The notes: generated by a model not told the origin, from the letters alone. Shown: positions 52,475-61,571, numbered from the stretch's first letter. The stretch is DNA of 64,000 nt from JBCBCP01 sp038530575 (GCA_038530575.1 JBCBCP010000011.1:1-64000), one strand, 5' to 3'. Made by a program: numbers and translations.

Positions 52475-53389
52475 TCACCAGTCGAGGGTCAGGCCTTTTG
52501 CAGTGGCGGCGGATTTGGCGAATTTGCGGGTCTGTTCGAAGGCGTTTTGCAGCTCTTCCTGCTGCGCATTGCTTGCGATCCTGTCCCAAGCTGCGGCGAC
52601 GTCTTCGGGGCTCGCGTCGCCCAGTTGAACGCCTTCGGTCTCGTAGATGCGCGTCAGGGCAAAGTGGCCGGCACCCGCGCCAAGGATCGCGCGGCTCGGC
52701 CCGTCTTCGGAGACAAGGTACAGCACGCCCGGGGTGATTGTTGCGGGATCTAGCAGCGCGGCGGCCTCTGGCGGCAGCAGCTCTTCTGTCATGCGGGTGG
52801 CAGCCGTGGGGGCAAGAGTGTTCACGCGGATATCGTCGCGCGCGCCCTCGAGGTGCAGGACATTCATCAGCCCGACCATCGCCGCCTTCGCCGCGCCGTA
52901 GTTGGACTGGCCAAAATTGCCGTAGATGCCGGACGCAGATGAGGTCAGCACGATCCGCCCATAGCCGGCCGCGCGCATGTGCGGCCAGACGGCGTGGCAG
53001 CAATTGGCGGTGCCGGTCAGGTGGACGTCGACGACCTTTTGAAAGTTCGCCATCTCCATCTTGGAGAATGTCTTGTCGCGCAGGATGCCCGCGTTGTTAA
53101 TCAGGATGTCGATGCGGCCCCAGCGCGCCATGGTTTGAGCGACCATGTCCTGCACCTGTTCGGCATTGGACACGTCAGCGCCGTGGGCCATCGCCTCCCC
53201 GCCTGCCGCTTCGATTTCCGCAGCAACCGTGGCCGCCGCGGAGGTGTCGGTGCCCTGTCCGTCCGTCGATGCGCCAAGATCGTTGACCACGACCTTTGCG
53301 CCTCGGGCCGCCAGGCCCAGCGCGTGGCAACGCCCGAGGCCGACGCCCGCGCCGGTCACGATCGCAACGCGGTTCTGGAAGTCAATCAT
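52475..53389 (-). CDS. SDR family protein, 3-hydroxyacyl-CoA dehydrogenase (MFE-2) type
   Basis: The product has 304 residues. It has VAIVTGAGVGLGRCHALGLA and VVVNDLGAS, typical of the (3R)-hydroxyacyl-CoA dehydrogenase domain of multifunctional enzyme 2. It also has NNAGILRDKTF, VLTSSASGIYG and SNYGAAKAAMVGL, giving a complete active site. The C-terminal ~60 residues extend the SDR core. It probably oxidises a hydroxyacyl-CoA just ahead of the thiolase step. Confidence 0.92.
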   Translation of the reverse strand: MIDFQNRVAIVTGAGVGLGRCHALGLAARGAKVVVNDLGASTDGQGTDTSAAATVAAEIEAAGGEAMAHGADVSNAEQVQDMVAQTMARWGRIDILINNAGILRDKTFSKMEMANFQKVVDVHLTGTANCCHAVWPHMRAAGYGRIVLTSSASGIYGNFGQSNYGAAKAAMVGLMNVLHLEGARDDIRVNTLAPTAATRMTEELLPPEAAALLDPATITPGVLYLVSEDGPSRAILGAGAGHFALTRIYETEGVQLGDASPEDVAAAWDRIASNAQQEELQNAFEQTRKFAKSAATAKGLTLDW

Positions 53390-53391
53390 GC

Positions 53392-54216
53392 TCAGCCCTC
53401 CAGCGCCGCTCGGAAGAGGTTTGGACCGCTCATTACCTGAATGCCGCCCGACACCGGGATGATCGCGCCGGTGATAAAGCTGCCCCCCTTGCCGCAGAGG
53501 AACTGCATGCAGCCGGCGATGTCCTCGTCCCGGCCCACGCGGCCGAGCGGGACATCGTCGCCCACCTTTTCGCGCATGCCTTCATCGGCGGTGGCGAAGG
53601 CGGTCATACGGCTGACAAAGGGGCCTGGGGCCAGCGCATTGACCGTGACGTGGTGGCCTGCCAGCTCTTTGGCCATGATGCGCGTGATCTGATGGACGGC
53701 GGCCTTGGAGGCGGCATAGCTGTAGGCCCCGTCGCCCAGTGGCGCGTCGCCCATCACAGAACCCACGTTAACCACGCGGGCCGGGTCATCCGCTGTTCCG
53801 GAGGCGATCAGCATGGGCAACAGAGCCTGGGTGAGGTGGAAGAGCCCCGCGTTATTGACGCCCTGCACCTTGGCCCACGCCTCGAACGGGAACTGGCCCA
53901 TCGGTGCGCCCCAGGTTACCCCGGCGTTATTCATAAGGATGTTGAGCGTGCCTGTGTGCTCTTTGAGCGTGGCGACCAGCGCCGCGACGCCCTCGGCGCT
54001 GCCCACATCGCCGCCAAAGCCGATGACCTTGCCCGGCGCGCCCATCGCATTCAGCTCTTCGGCAACGGCTGCGCAGGCGTCCGCCTTGCGCGAGGCGATA
54101 TAGACTGTCGCGCCAGCCTGCATCAGACCCGTGGCGGCCATGCGGCCAATCCCAGTGGCGCCGCCAGTGACCAGTGCGACTTTTCCAGCTAATGAAAACA
54201 AATCGTTAGGCGTCAT
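53392..54216 (-). CDS. SDR family oxidoreductase
   Basis: The product is a classical SDR of 274 residues with LVTGGATGIGRMAA, MNNAGVTWG, NVGSVMGDAPLG, the catalytic Tyr/Lys in YSYAASKAAVHQI and an Arg-rich region after beta-2 (ASRKAD) that suggests NADP. It starts 11 bases after the dehydrogenase stop and ends 2 bases before the next SDR start, so all are cotranscribed. The substrate is unknown. Confidence 0.92.
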   Translation of the reverse strand: MTPNDLFSLAGKVALVTGGATGIGRMAATGLMQAGATVYIASRKADACAAVAEELNAMGAPGKVIGFGGDVGSAEGVAALVATLKEHTGTLNILMNNAGVTWGAPMGQFPFEAWAKVQGVNNAGLFHLTQALLPMLIASGTADDPARVVNVGSVMGDAPLGDGAYSYAASKAAVHQITRIMAKELAGHHVTVNALAPGPFVSRMTAFATADEGMREKVGDDVPLGRVGRDEDIAGCMQFLCGKGGSFITGAIIPVSGGIQVMSGPNLFRAALEG

Positions 54217-54227
54217 TCTTCAAGTCC

Positions 54228-55343
54228 TCAAAAGCCGCGCGCTTCGGCCACGCGCGCCGCGTGGTAGCCGTAATCGCCGAGCCATTCCGCGCCCACGCGA
54301 GCGCGTTTCATGTAAAAGCCCATATCAAAGGCGTCGGTCATGCCGATGCCGCCATGCATTTGAACGCCTTCCATCACGGCAAGCTTGGCAACCTGCGTGG
54401 CCTTGGCCTTGGCCAGCGAGACGGCGAGGCCCGCATTCGACGGGTCTTCGTCAAGCTTGCGGCCTGCATGGCGGATAGTGGACTGGCAAAGTTCCGTTTC
54501 AGACCAGAGATGTGCTGCCCGATGCTGAAGTGCCTGAAAGCGCCCGATTTCCACGCCGAACTGCTTGCGCTCTTTCAAATATGCGACCGTCATGCCGAAG
54601 GCGCCCGCGCTAAGGCCGAGCATTTCTGCGGCCAGCGCGGCCTGCCCGGCCTCCAAGGCGGGGCGCAGGACAGCCATCGCATCATCAACGGACCCTACCA
54701 CATCTTCACCTGTCGCCTGCACGCCATCGAAATCGACCTGTGCGCTGTCGCGACTGTCGATCATGTTCTGCGCCGTGCGCGTGATCCCGGCCGCATCCGC
54801 GTCGAGGTCGAACAAGGTCAACCCGTCACCTGTGCGGGCCAGCACCAAAAGCCGATCTGCATGTGCACCATCAACAACAAACCGCTTCGTGCCACTCAGG
54901 ACAAAGCCGTTGCCGTCCGCGCGCGCCGCGAGCGCCGTGGCTTCGGGGTCATGTTTGGAACTTTCATCCACAGCGAGGCCATAGATCACCTCGCCCGCGG
55001 CAATCTTGGCCAGCGCATCGTGGGCGCGATCAGTTGAGACCTGGCGCAGCGCCGTCGCAGCGATCACGGCGGTGGAGATGAAGGGCGATGTTGCAAGCGT
55101 CTTGCCCATTTCCTCTGCCAGCACGCCCGCCGCGGCGTGGCCCATATCAGACCCGCCCGCCTCTTCCGGGATCAAAACGCCGGTCCAGCCCATCTCGGCC
55201 ATCTGGGCCCAGAGCTTTGAATCATGCGTCTGTCCGGCATCGCGAAGGCTGCGCAAATGAGAAACCGGCGCGGCATCGTCCAGAAACCCGCGCGCCGCAT
55301 CGGCCAGCATGGTCTCGTCTTCGGTCAGCAGGAGGGTGCTCAT
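54228..55343 (-). CDS. Acyl-CoA dehydrogenase, likely partner subunit
   Basis: The product has 371 residues of the acyl-CoA dehydrogenase fold. It has GWTGVLIPEEAGGSDMG, VAYLKERKQFGVEIGRFQALQH, and VQMHGGIGMTDAFDMGFY near the C-terminus. It does not show the usual YEGT/EGGT catalytic segment. The adjacent dehydrogenase does. Such adjacent pairs form alpha2-beta2 enzymes in steroid side-chain and similar pathways. It overlaps that gene by 4 bases. Confidence 0.9.
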   Translation of the reverse strand: MSTLLLTEDETMLADAARGFLDDAAPVSHLRSLRDAGQTHDSKLWAQMAEMGWTGVLIPEEAGGSDMGHAAAGVLAEEMGKTLATSPFISTAVIAATALRQVSTDRAHDALAKIAAGEVIYGLAVDESSKHDPEATALAARADGNGFVLSGTKRFVVDGAHADRLLVLARTGDGLTLFDLDADAAGITRTAQNMIDSRDSAQVDFDGVQATGEDVVGSVDDAMAVLRPALEAGQAALAAEMLGLSAGAFGMTVAYLKERKQFGVEIGRFQALQHRAAHLWSETELCQSTIRHAGRKLDEDPSNAGLAVSLAKAKATQVAKLAVMEGVQMHGGIGMTDAFDMGFYMKRARVGAEWLGDYGYHAARVAEARGF

Positions 55344-56491
55344 GCGGGCAGCCCCAGAACGCGGCGCGATATGATCGATAGCATCACCTCAGACGTGCCG
55401 CCTTCGATGGAATTCGCCTTGGTGCGCAGCCAATCGGAGGGAAGCGATCCATGCGCGCCGTCCCATTCCAATGCGTCCGACCCGCCCGCAGACATCATCA
55501 ATTCGTGCCGGCGCTTGTTCAGTTCGGTACCCGCATATTTCAGCATGGCCGAAGCGTCGCCAACCCCTTCGGCCTTGGCCTTGTCCTTGTAGCGCTCAAG
55601 CGTGAGGGCCATGGCAAGCGTATCAATCTCGCAGGCCATCGCCTCCGAGGTAATCACCGGGTCCATATCGTCGCCCAGAATTTCGCCCATGGATCTGCCG
55701 GAAAGCAGCCCGTCGCCGCCGCCCGAGATCATCTCGCGCTCATGCGTCAGCAGGTATTTGGCCACGTCCCAGCCGCGGTTTTCGGTGCCAACAATATTGG
55801 TGCGGGGCACGCGCACGCCGTCAAAGAACGTCTCGCAGAATGGCGACTTGCCCGAGATCAACTTGATGGGCCGCGTGCTGACGCCCTCCCATCGCATGTC
55901 AATCAGCAGGAAAGAGATGCCCAAATGCTTGGGCGCCTCACGATCCGTGCGCACGAGCGCAAAGATCATGTCCGCCTTGTCGGCATAAGACGTCCAAACC
56001 TTCTGGCCGGTGACGACAAAGTCGTCTCCATCGATCTCGCCGCGGGTCTGCACGCTCGCAAGGTCCGATCCGGCACCTGGCTCCGAATAGCCTTGGCACC
56101 AGCGGACCTCTCCGCGCGCGATGGGCGGCAGGTATTCAAGCTTTTGTTCATGGCTGCCAAAATGCAGGAGCGCAGGGCCGAGCATCCAAATGCCGAAAGA
56201 CTGAAGGGGCAGACGCGCATTAAGCCTTTGCAGCTCTTCGGTCAGGATCTTATCCTTGGCGCGGGTCAGGCCGCCGCCACCGTATTCCGTAGGCCATGTT
56301 GGGACGGTCCAGCCCTTGGCCGCCATCCGCTCAAGCCAGATACGCTGTGCGTCGCTGGTGAATTCCCAATCGCGCCCACCCCAGCATATGTAGCCCTCGC
56401 CGGTCTTGCCGTCGCGCATCTCCTCGGGGCAATTCGCCTCCAGCCACGCGCGCGCATCGGCCCGGAACGCCTCCAGGTCTGTCTCGCTCAT
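55340..56491 (-). CDS. Acyl-CoA dehydrogenase
   Basis: The product has 383 residues. It has WPTEYGGGGLTRAKDKILTEEL, QGYSEPGAGSDLASVQTRG, GQKVWTSYADKADM, and a C-terminal SIEGGTSEVMLSIISRRVLG with the expected Glu near the active site. It is the first gene of the long minus-strand operon and probably the catalytic half of a heteromeric dehydrogenase with the next gene. The promoter lies in the 193-base divergent gap to the quinone reductase gene. Confidence 0.92.
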   Translation of the reverse strand: MSETDLEAFRADARAWLEANCPEEMRDGKTGEGYICWGGRDWEFTSDAQRIWLERMAAKGWTVPTWPTEYGGGGLTRAKDKILTEELQRLNARLPLQSFGIWMLGPALLHFGSHEQKLEYLPPIARGEVRWCQGYSEPGAGSDLASVQTRGEIDGDDFVVTGQKVWTSYADKADMIFALVRTDREAPKHLGISFLLIDMRWEGVSTRPIKLISGKSPFCETFFDGVRVPRTNIVGTENRGWDVAKYLLTHEREMISGGGDGLLSGRSMGEILGDDMDPVITSEAMACEIDTLAMALTLERYKDKAKAEGVGDASAMLKYAGTELNKRRHELMMSAGGSDALEWDGAHGSLPSDWLRTKANSIEGGTSEVMLSIISRRVLGLPA

Positions 56492-56684
56492 CGATGTCCT
56501 CCCTTGGCGTCCGGTCGTCCATCCGCCTGTTGACGCGACGTTGCACGCCGTCCGCTCTGCAAAATCAGATTTCGCAATTGCAATCGCAAGGTGGCACGGG
56601 GCACGATCCGGGCCAAGAGGAAAGACGCACCATTCGACGCTACGTCACGCGATGGGGCAAAGAAGAATTTCCAGGGAGGAAATG

Positions 56685-57677
56685 ATGAAAGCCATGCTCA
56701 GCACCGCGCCCGGCGGGCCCGAAACGCTTGAATGGACCGAGCTGGACACGCCAACGCCCGGTAAGGGTGAGGTTTTGATCGGTGTGCGCGCAGCCGGCGT
56801 GAACTTTCCGGACACACTGATCATTCGTGACATGTACCAACTGAAGCCGTCGCGCCCCTTCTCTCCGGGCGGTGAGGTTGCCGGTGTGATCGAGGCGGTT
56901 GGCGAAGGCGTCAACCTGAATGTTGGGCAACCGGTGATTGCAATGACCGGCTTTGGCGGCTTTGCCACGCACCTTGTTGCCCCGGCCCGCGCGTGTCTGC
57001 CGATGCCTGAGGGCATGCCGTTCGAGGACGCCTCGGCGCTGGTGCTGACCTATGGCACCTCGCACCATGCGCTGAAGGACCGCGCGCACCTGAAAGAGGG
57101 TGAGACGCTGTTTATCCTAGGCGCCGCTGGCGGTGTCGGCGCGGCGGCAATAGAGCTGGGCAAGGCCGCTGGCGCGCGCGTTGTGGCCGCCGTCAGTTCC
57201 GAGGAAAAGGCTACCTTCTGCCGGGATCTGGGTGCGGACGAGACGCTGATCTACCCGCGGAGCCTTGAAGGACGGGACGCGCAAAAGGAGCTTTCGGCGC
57301 AGATCAAGAAGGTTGTCGGCCCCAAGGGCATCGACGTGGCCTATGATGCAGTTGGCGGTCCCTACGCCGAACCGGTGATCCGCGCGATGGCTTGGGCGGG
57401 CCGGTTTCTCGTGGTAGGCTTTCCCGCAGGAATTCCGTCGATCCCGCTCAACCTGACGCTGCTGAAATCCTGCCAGATTGTCGGGGTCTTCTGGGGCGCC
57501 TCGACGCAGGTCGATCCAAAGGGCCATGCGCAGAACATGGCCGAGCTCTTCGACATGTACGGCAAGGGCCTGATCAAGCCGCGGATCACCAAGACGTATG
57601 CGATGGAAGACGCGGCCGAGGCGCTTAGCCACGTGATGGATCGCAAAGTGCAGGGCAAGGTTGTTTTGACCACCTGA
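56685..57677 (+). CDS. NADPH:quinone oxidoreductase family protein
   Basis: The product is a zinc-free medium-chain reductase of 330 residues. It has the GroES-like N-terminus (VLIGVRAAGVNFPDTLII), the cofactor motif LFILGAAGGVGAAAIELGKAAGARV and a Ser/Lys phosphate pocket (SSEEKATFCRDLGAD). It reduces quinones or activated alkenes with NADPH. A strong AGGGAGGAA site precedes two adjacent ATGs (56682 and 56685). It is divergent from the acyl-CoA dehydrogenase operon. Confidence 0.92.
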   Translation: MKAMLSTAPGGPETLEWTELDTPTPGKGEVLIGVRAAGVNFPDTLIIRDMYQLKPSRPFSPGGEVAGVIEAVGEGVNLNVGQPVIAMTGFGGFATHLVAPARACLPMPEGMPFEDASALVLTYGTSHHALKDRAHLKEGETLFILGAAGGVGAAAIELGKAAGARVVAAVSSEEKATFCRDLGADETLIYPRSLEGRDAQKELSAQIKKVVGPKGIDVAYDAVGGPYAEPVIRAMAWAGRFLVVGFPAGIPSIPLNLTLLKSCQIVGVFWGASTQVDPKGHAQNMAELFDMYGKGLIKPRITKTYAMEDAAEALSHVMDRKVQGKVVLTT

Positions 57678-57793
57678 TGTTACGAACTTTCCGGTGGTCA
57701 GAGCCTTATGTGCCAGAAGTCTGGCCTGGATCAAAAAGCGCAAAGAGCCGCCATCCTCGGGATACTCGAAGCCGAGCAAAGGACCTTACGGTG

Positions 57794-58465
57794 TCAGTAA
57801 TCTCCGCCCATGCCCGGCAAATGCGATGTGTCGTTGAAGGCACGGACGGACCACGCATCATTATGGATAACGAGGCGAGAGATCGATCCGTTGGCGGCCC
57901 CTTGAAAGGCAAATGGCGGGCTGCTGGTCGCCATGGAAAGCGCCGCGGCAATGACACCGCCGTGTACCACGACCGCGACGCGCTGACCCTCATGAGCAGC
58001 GGCGATCCGGGTCAGGCCACGTCTAACGCGTGCGGTGAAGGCCGCCCGCGGCTCAGCATTCGGGATCACACCCCAGTCCTGTTTGGCCAGCATTTCGAGA
58101 TAAACCGGATCGCGCTCGGCCGCCTTTTGCCGGTAGAGACCACCATCCCAGTCGCCCAGATGCACCTCGTGCAGGTCGGGGTCTTCGACCGGCACAAGAC
58201 CGGTTGCAGCCGCAAGCGGCGCGGCCGTTTGATGCGTGCGCTTGAGCTTTGTGACATAGATGGCTTGCACACCTGCCCTGCCCAGGCGCGCGCCGACTGC
58301 TTCGGCCTGCGCCGGCCCATTGCCGAAAAGCGCCGGGTCGCCGTGCCCGTCTTTCATCGCAAAGCTCTCCCCCGCCCTTGCAGGCGCGCTTTCGCCGTGC
58401 CGCACGAGCAGCAGATCCGCAGCCATGGCGGGCGGCACGTAAACCAGTTGTCTGAACTCTGCCAT
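57794..58465 (-). CDS. Histidine phosphatase family protein
   Basis: The product has 223 residues. The phospho-His motif LLLVRHGESAP begins near residue 17, with KRTHQTAAPL, the acid region DLHEVHLGDWDGG and the second His in VAVVVHGGVIAAAL, so the active site looks complete. The ATG at 58465 follows AGAGGGGA. It stands alone between two plus-strand reductase genes. It may be a cofactor-independent mutase-like phosphatase; the substrate is unknown. Confidence 0.9.
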   Translation of the reverse strand: MAEFRQLVYVPPAMAADLLLVRHGESAPARAGESFAMKDGHGDPALFGNGPAQAEAVGARLGRAGVQAIYVTKLKRTHQTAAPLAAATGLVPVEDPDLHEVHLGDWDGGLYRQKAAERDPVYLEMLAKQDWGVIPNAEPRAAFTARVRRGLTRIAAAHEGQRVAVVVHGGVIAAALSMATSSPPFAFQGAANGSISRLVIHNDAWSVRAFNDTSHLPGMGGDY

Positions 58466-58506
58466 CTGATCCCCTCTTTTGCCTCTGTCTACCAAGGAGC
58501 TATTCC

Positions 58507-59511
58507 ATGACCAACCGCACTGTGCATGTCCGCGAACTACCAAAGGGCGCGCTTGAGGAGTCTCACTTCGAAATGCGGACGGGCGAGATGCCAATCCCCG
58601 CCGAGGGCGAGGTCCTGCTGCGTACCATTCTGATGTCAATCGACGCGGCCAATCGCAGCTGGATGCAAGGCGCGACCTACCGCGACGCGGTCAAGGCGGG
58701 CGACGCTATGGCGACCTATTCGATTTGTGAAGTCATGCAGAGCAATTCGCCCCGCCTCGCCGTCGGCGATATCGTGGCTGCCGAAAGCAGCTGGACCGAA
58801 TATACCACGGCCAAGGCGCACAAGGTTCTGAAAATGCCGGCGGTGCCGCAGTTGACGTACCTGCTGAGCGTATTTGGTATCGCCGGCAAAACGGCCTTTC
58901 ACGGGCTGATGCAAATCGGGCAGCCGATGGCGGGTGATACGGTCGTTGTCAGCGCTGCCGCAGGCTCCGTCGGGGGTTATGTCGGCCAGATCGCCAAAGC
59001 GCTCGGTTGCCGTGTTGTTGGCATCGCGGGCGGGGCGGAAAAATGTGCGTGGGTTGTGGACGAGCTGGGCTTTGATGCCTGCATCGACTACCGGCAGGGC
59101 AATATCTTCAAGGCGCTGCGGGCTGAAGTCCCCCACGGGATCGACATCTATTTCGACAATGTCGGTGGCGAGATCTTGGAAACCACTTTGGCCTTGATGA
59201 ACGAAAGGGGCCGTGTGGTCTGCTGCGGTGCGATCTCTCAATACGACACAACGAACCCCACCGGCCCGCGCAACCTGCCCGGCGCCATTGTCGTCAAACG
59301 GCTGCGGATGGAAGGATTTATCGTCATGGATTACGCGCGTGACGACGCTAAGGCCGTTCGCGCGCTGTCGGCCTGGGTTGAGCAGGGCAAGATCAAAGTG
59401 ACGGAAGATATCGTAGAAGGGCTCGAGAATGCGCCCAAAGCGCTGATCGGCCTTTTGGCAGGCGACAACAAGGGCAAGCGCATGGTGCGTGTCGGCCCGG
59501 ACAAGGTGTGA
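58507..59511 (+). CDS. NADP-dependent oxidoreductase (alkenal/one reductase type)
   Basis: The product is a zinc-independent medium-chain reductase of 334 residues. It has the leukotriene B4 dehydrogenase/curcumin reductase pattern: ILMSIDAANRSWM, FGIAGKTAFHGLMQIG, VVVSAAAGSVGGYVGQIAK and YFDNVGGEILE. It reduces the double bond of enones with NADPH. It is followed after 3 bases by a MaoC hydratase gene, so both may process the same unsaturated intermediates. Confidence 0.93.
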   Translation: MTNRTVHVRELPKGALEESHFEMRTGEMPIPAEGEVLLRTILMSIDAANRSWMQGATYRDAVKAGDAMATYSICEVMQSNSPRLAVGDIVAAESSWTEYTTAKAHKVLKMPAVPQLTYLLSVFGIAGKTAFHGLMQIGQPMAGDTVVVSAAAGSVGGYVGQIAKALGCRVVGIAGGAEKCAWVVDELGFDACIDYRQGNIFKALRAEVPHGIDIYFDNVGGEILETTLALMNERGRVVCCGAISQYDTTNPTGPRNLPGAIVVKRLRMEGFIVMDYARDDAKAVRALSAWVEQGKIKVTEDIVEGLENAPKALIGLLAGDNKGKRMVRVGPDKV

Positions 59512-59514
59512 ACC

Positions 59515-59988
59515 ATGCGCGCGATTGAAACAGAGAAAGACCGGCTTGAGGCCCTGATTGGCACAGAGGTCGGGGTCAGCAACTGGATCACCGTCGATCA
59601 GCACATGATCAACAGCTTTGCCAAAACCACCCATGACGATCAATGGATTCACGTGGATCCCGAGCGTGCGGCGCGCGAGACGCCTTTTGGTGGGGCCATC
59701 GCACACGGTTTCCTGACGCTCAGCCTTGCCAGCCGATTTGCATATGACTGTTTTGACGTGGCACCCGGGCAGGTCATGGGGATCAACTACGGCTTCAACA
59801 AATTGCGCTTTCTTAAGCCTGTTGTCGCAGGCAGCCGCCTGCGCGGGCGCTTTGTGCTTAAATCGGTGACACAACGCAACGAAACCGATTTGCTGCGCGA
59901 AAATGCAATGACGATAGAGATTGACGGTTCTGACACGCCCGCGCTGGTGGCAGACTGGCTTGGGCTTGCCGTCTTTGCCAAGGCGTAA
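59515..59988 (+). CDS. MaoC family dehydratase ((R)-specific enoyl-CoA hydratase type)
   Basis: The product is a single hot-dog protein of 157 residues. The catalytic Asp/His motif is TTHDDQWIHVDPERA followed by TPFGGAIAHGFLTLSL, as in (R)-specific hydratases. It hydrates enoyl-CoA to the (R)-3-hydroxyacyl form, suiting the MFE-2-type SDR at 52475. It shares a transcript with the reductase in front. Confidence 0.93.
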   Translation: MRAIETEKDRLEALIGTEVGVSNWITVDQHMINSFAKTTHDDQWIHVDPERAARETPFGGAIAHGFLTLSLASRFAYDCFDVAPGQVMGINYGFNKLRFLKPVVAGSRLRGRFVLKSVTQRNETDLLRENAMTIEIDGSDTPALVADWLGLAVFAKA

Positions 59989-60025
59989 ACTGGACAGACT
60001 CGAAATCCGCGTCTAAGGCTTTCGA

Positions 60026-60484
60026 ATGGTGGCAAAAACTGCAGCATCACTTCTTGTTCTGAACGGGCCAAACCTGAACCTTCTTGGCACGCGAGAACCC
60101 GGTGTCTACGGCACGGCAACGCTTGCCGATATTGAGGCTGCGTGCGTTGCGGCAGCTCAAAAGGAAGGATTTGCCGCGATGTGCGTGCAGTCGAACCACG
60201 AGGGCGCATTGGTGGACGAACTTCACGGTGCTCGCGGCAAGCATGCGGGCGTTGTTCTCAACGCCGGGGCTTACACGCACAGCTCCATTGCGCTGCGGGA
60301 CGCCATTAGTGCCATCGACGTGCCGGTCATCGAACTGCATCTGAGCAACGTGCATGCGCGCGAGGCGTTTCGCCATGTCTCGATGATTGCGCCGGTCTGT
60401 GTGGGTGTGATCGCAGGTTTTGGCGCTGCGGGGTATCCGCTGGCCATTCAGGCCATGGCTGGGCACCTGGAGGGCGCCGCATGA
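60026..60484 (+). CDS. aroQ: 3-dehydroquinate dehydratase type II
   Basis: The enzyme makes 3-dehydroshikimate in the shikimate pathway. The product has 152 residues with LLVLNGPNLNLLGTREP, the catalytic Tyr in GVYG, QSNHEGALVDELH, LNAGAYTHSSIALRDAI and ELHLSNVHAREAFRH, all type II hallmarks. It overlaps the LuxR-type regulator gene by 4 bases, an unexpected partner. Confidence 0.96.
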   Translation: MVAKTAASLLVLNGPNLNLLGTREPGVYGTATLADIEAACVAAAQKEGFAAMCVQSNHEGALVDELHGARGKHAGVVLNAGAYTHSSIALRDAISAIDVPVIELHLSNVHAREAFRHVSMIAPVCVGVIAGFGAAGYPLAIQAMAGHLEGAA

Positions 60485-61245
60485 GTGAGGCAAAAATCCG
60501 GTCCTACCTGCATTTTCTATCGAACTGCCAAAGTATTGAGGCGCTGTGGGATGCCCACACAGCCCAGATGGAGGAATATGGGTTTGACCGTCTGATTTAT
60601 GGCTTTACGCGCTATCGCAGCGGTACATCCTTGGGTGACCCTGAGGATTTTATAATTCTGACCAATCACGATCGCGCCTATGTCGACGTGTTCATTGGTG
60701 AGCAGCACTATGCGCACGCCCCGATGGTCAATTGGGCGTTACAGAATGAAGGGGCCGGAAGCTGGCGCATGCTGGCACAAATGCTGGACACACAGACCCT
60801 TACACCGGCGGAGCGGCGGGTGTTTGAATTCAACCAGGCGATGGGGGTCACCGCCGGCTATACGATCAGCTTCAAGTCGGTATCGGCGCGATCCAAAGGT
60901 GCGATTGCGCTTACGGCGCGGCGCGATCTCTCGCAGGATGATATCGATGCGGTCTGGGACGAGCATGGTCGCGACATCCATTTGATGAATAATATCGCGC
61001 ATTTGAAGATTCTCACCCTGCCCTACAACACCCCCGGCCGCAGCCTGACGCCGCGCCAGCGCGAGGCGTTGGAATGGGTCGGCGATGGCAAAACGATGCA
61101 AGATATCGCTGTGCTTATGGGGCTGACGCCGGCGACGGTCGAAAAGCACTTGCGCTTGGCGCGCGAAGCCCTTGCGGTTGAGACAACCGCCCAAGCTGTG
61201 CTGAAGGCTGCTTTTGCCAACCAAATGTTCATTCTCGAGGCGTAA
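60481..61245 (+). CDS. LuxR-type transcriptional regulator with autoinducer-binding-like domain
   Basis: The product has 254 residues. An N-terminal domain (about 15-165) resembles the AHL-binding fold. The C-terminal LuxR helix-turn-helix (SLTPRQREALEWVGDGKTM, IAVLMGLTPATVEKHLRLA) is complete. Three ligand-pocket residues differ from AHL receptors: Tyr67 for Trp, Phe71 for Tyr and Ala80 for the amide-binding Asp (YAHAPMVNW). No luxI gene is in the window. It is cotranscribed with aroQ. Confidence 0.9.
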   Translation: MSEAKIRSYLHFLSNCQSIEALWDAHTAQMEEYGFDRLIYGFTRYRSGTSLGDPEDFIILTNHDRAYVDVFIGEQHYAHAPMVNWALQNEGAGSWRMLAQMLDTQTLTPAERRVFEFNQAMGVTAGYTISFKSVSARSKGAIALTARRDLSQDDIDAVWDEHGRDIHLMNNIAHLKILTLPYNTPGRSLTPRQREALEWVGDGKTMQDIAVLMGLTPATVEKHLRLAREALAVETTAQAVLKAAFANQMFILEA

Positions 61246-61531
61246 GCCTTTGAAGTAACATGGATACTCTGCACTGCGCGCCGCTGAAAAGCGTGCTCAA
61301 CAGTCTAGCTTTTACGAAAATTTCATAAAAATTGACTGCATGGTAAGGAATCCCTGACTTCCTTTACCTTTGGTTAAGGCGCATGCTGATCGTGTTCCGT
61401 GAGTGGTGGCTTTGGCCAGGGAGCAGCGGAGGTGAAACCCCTGAGATTTCAGGGCTCTAGCCTTCGGCCGGACTTTTCCGGATCCCGGTGGGGGGGTGTA
61501 TTGATCCGCCCTCTCCCGGACCTTTTTGCGG

Positions 61532-61571
61532 GGGCCCGATGTCTCATCCCCGTGCCAAAACGGGCCCTTTT
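61532..61571 (+). terminator. Terminator-like hairpin
   Basis: A 7-bp perfect stem GGGCCCG / CGGGCCC with a 22-base loop is followed by TTTT on the plus strand. It lies 287 bases behind the LuxR-type gene stop, so it could end that transcript or an unannotated RNA. The loop is long for a terminator. Confidence 0.4.

Noticed and set aside
61400..61500. Resemblance to a tRNA-like stem region
   Set aside because: No acceptor stem, no T-loop GTTCRANNC and no cloverleaf could be folded.
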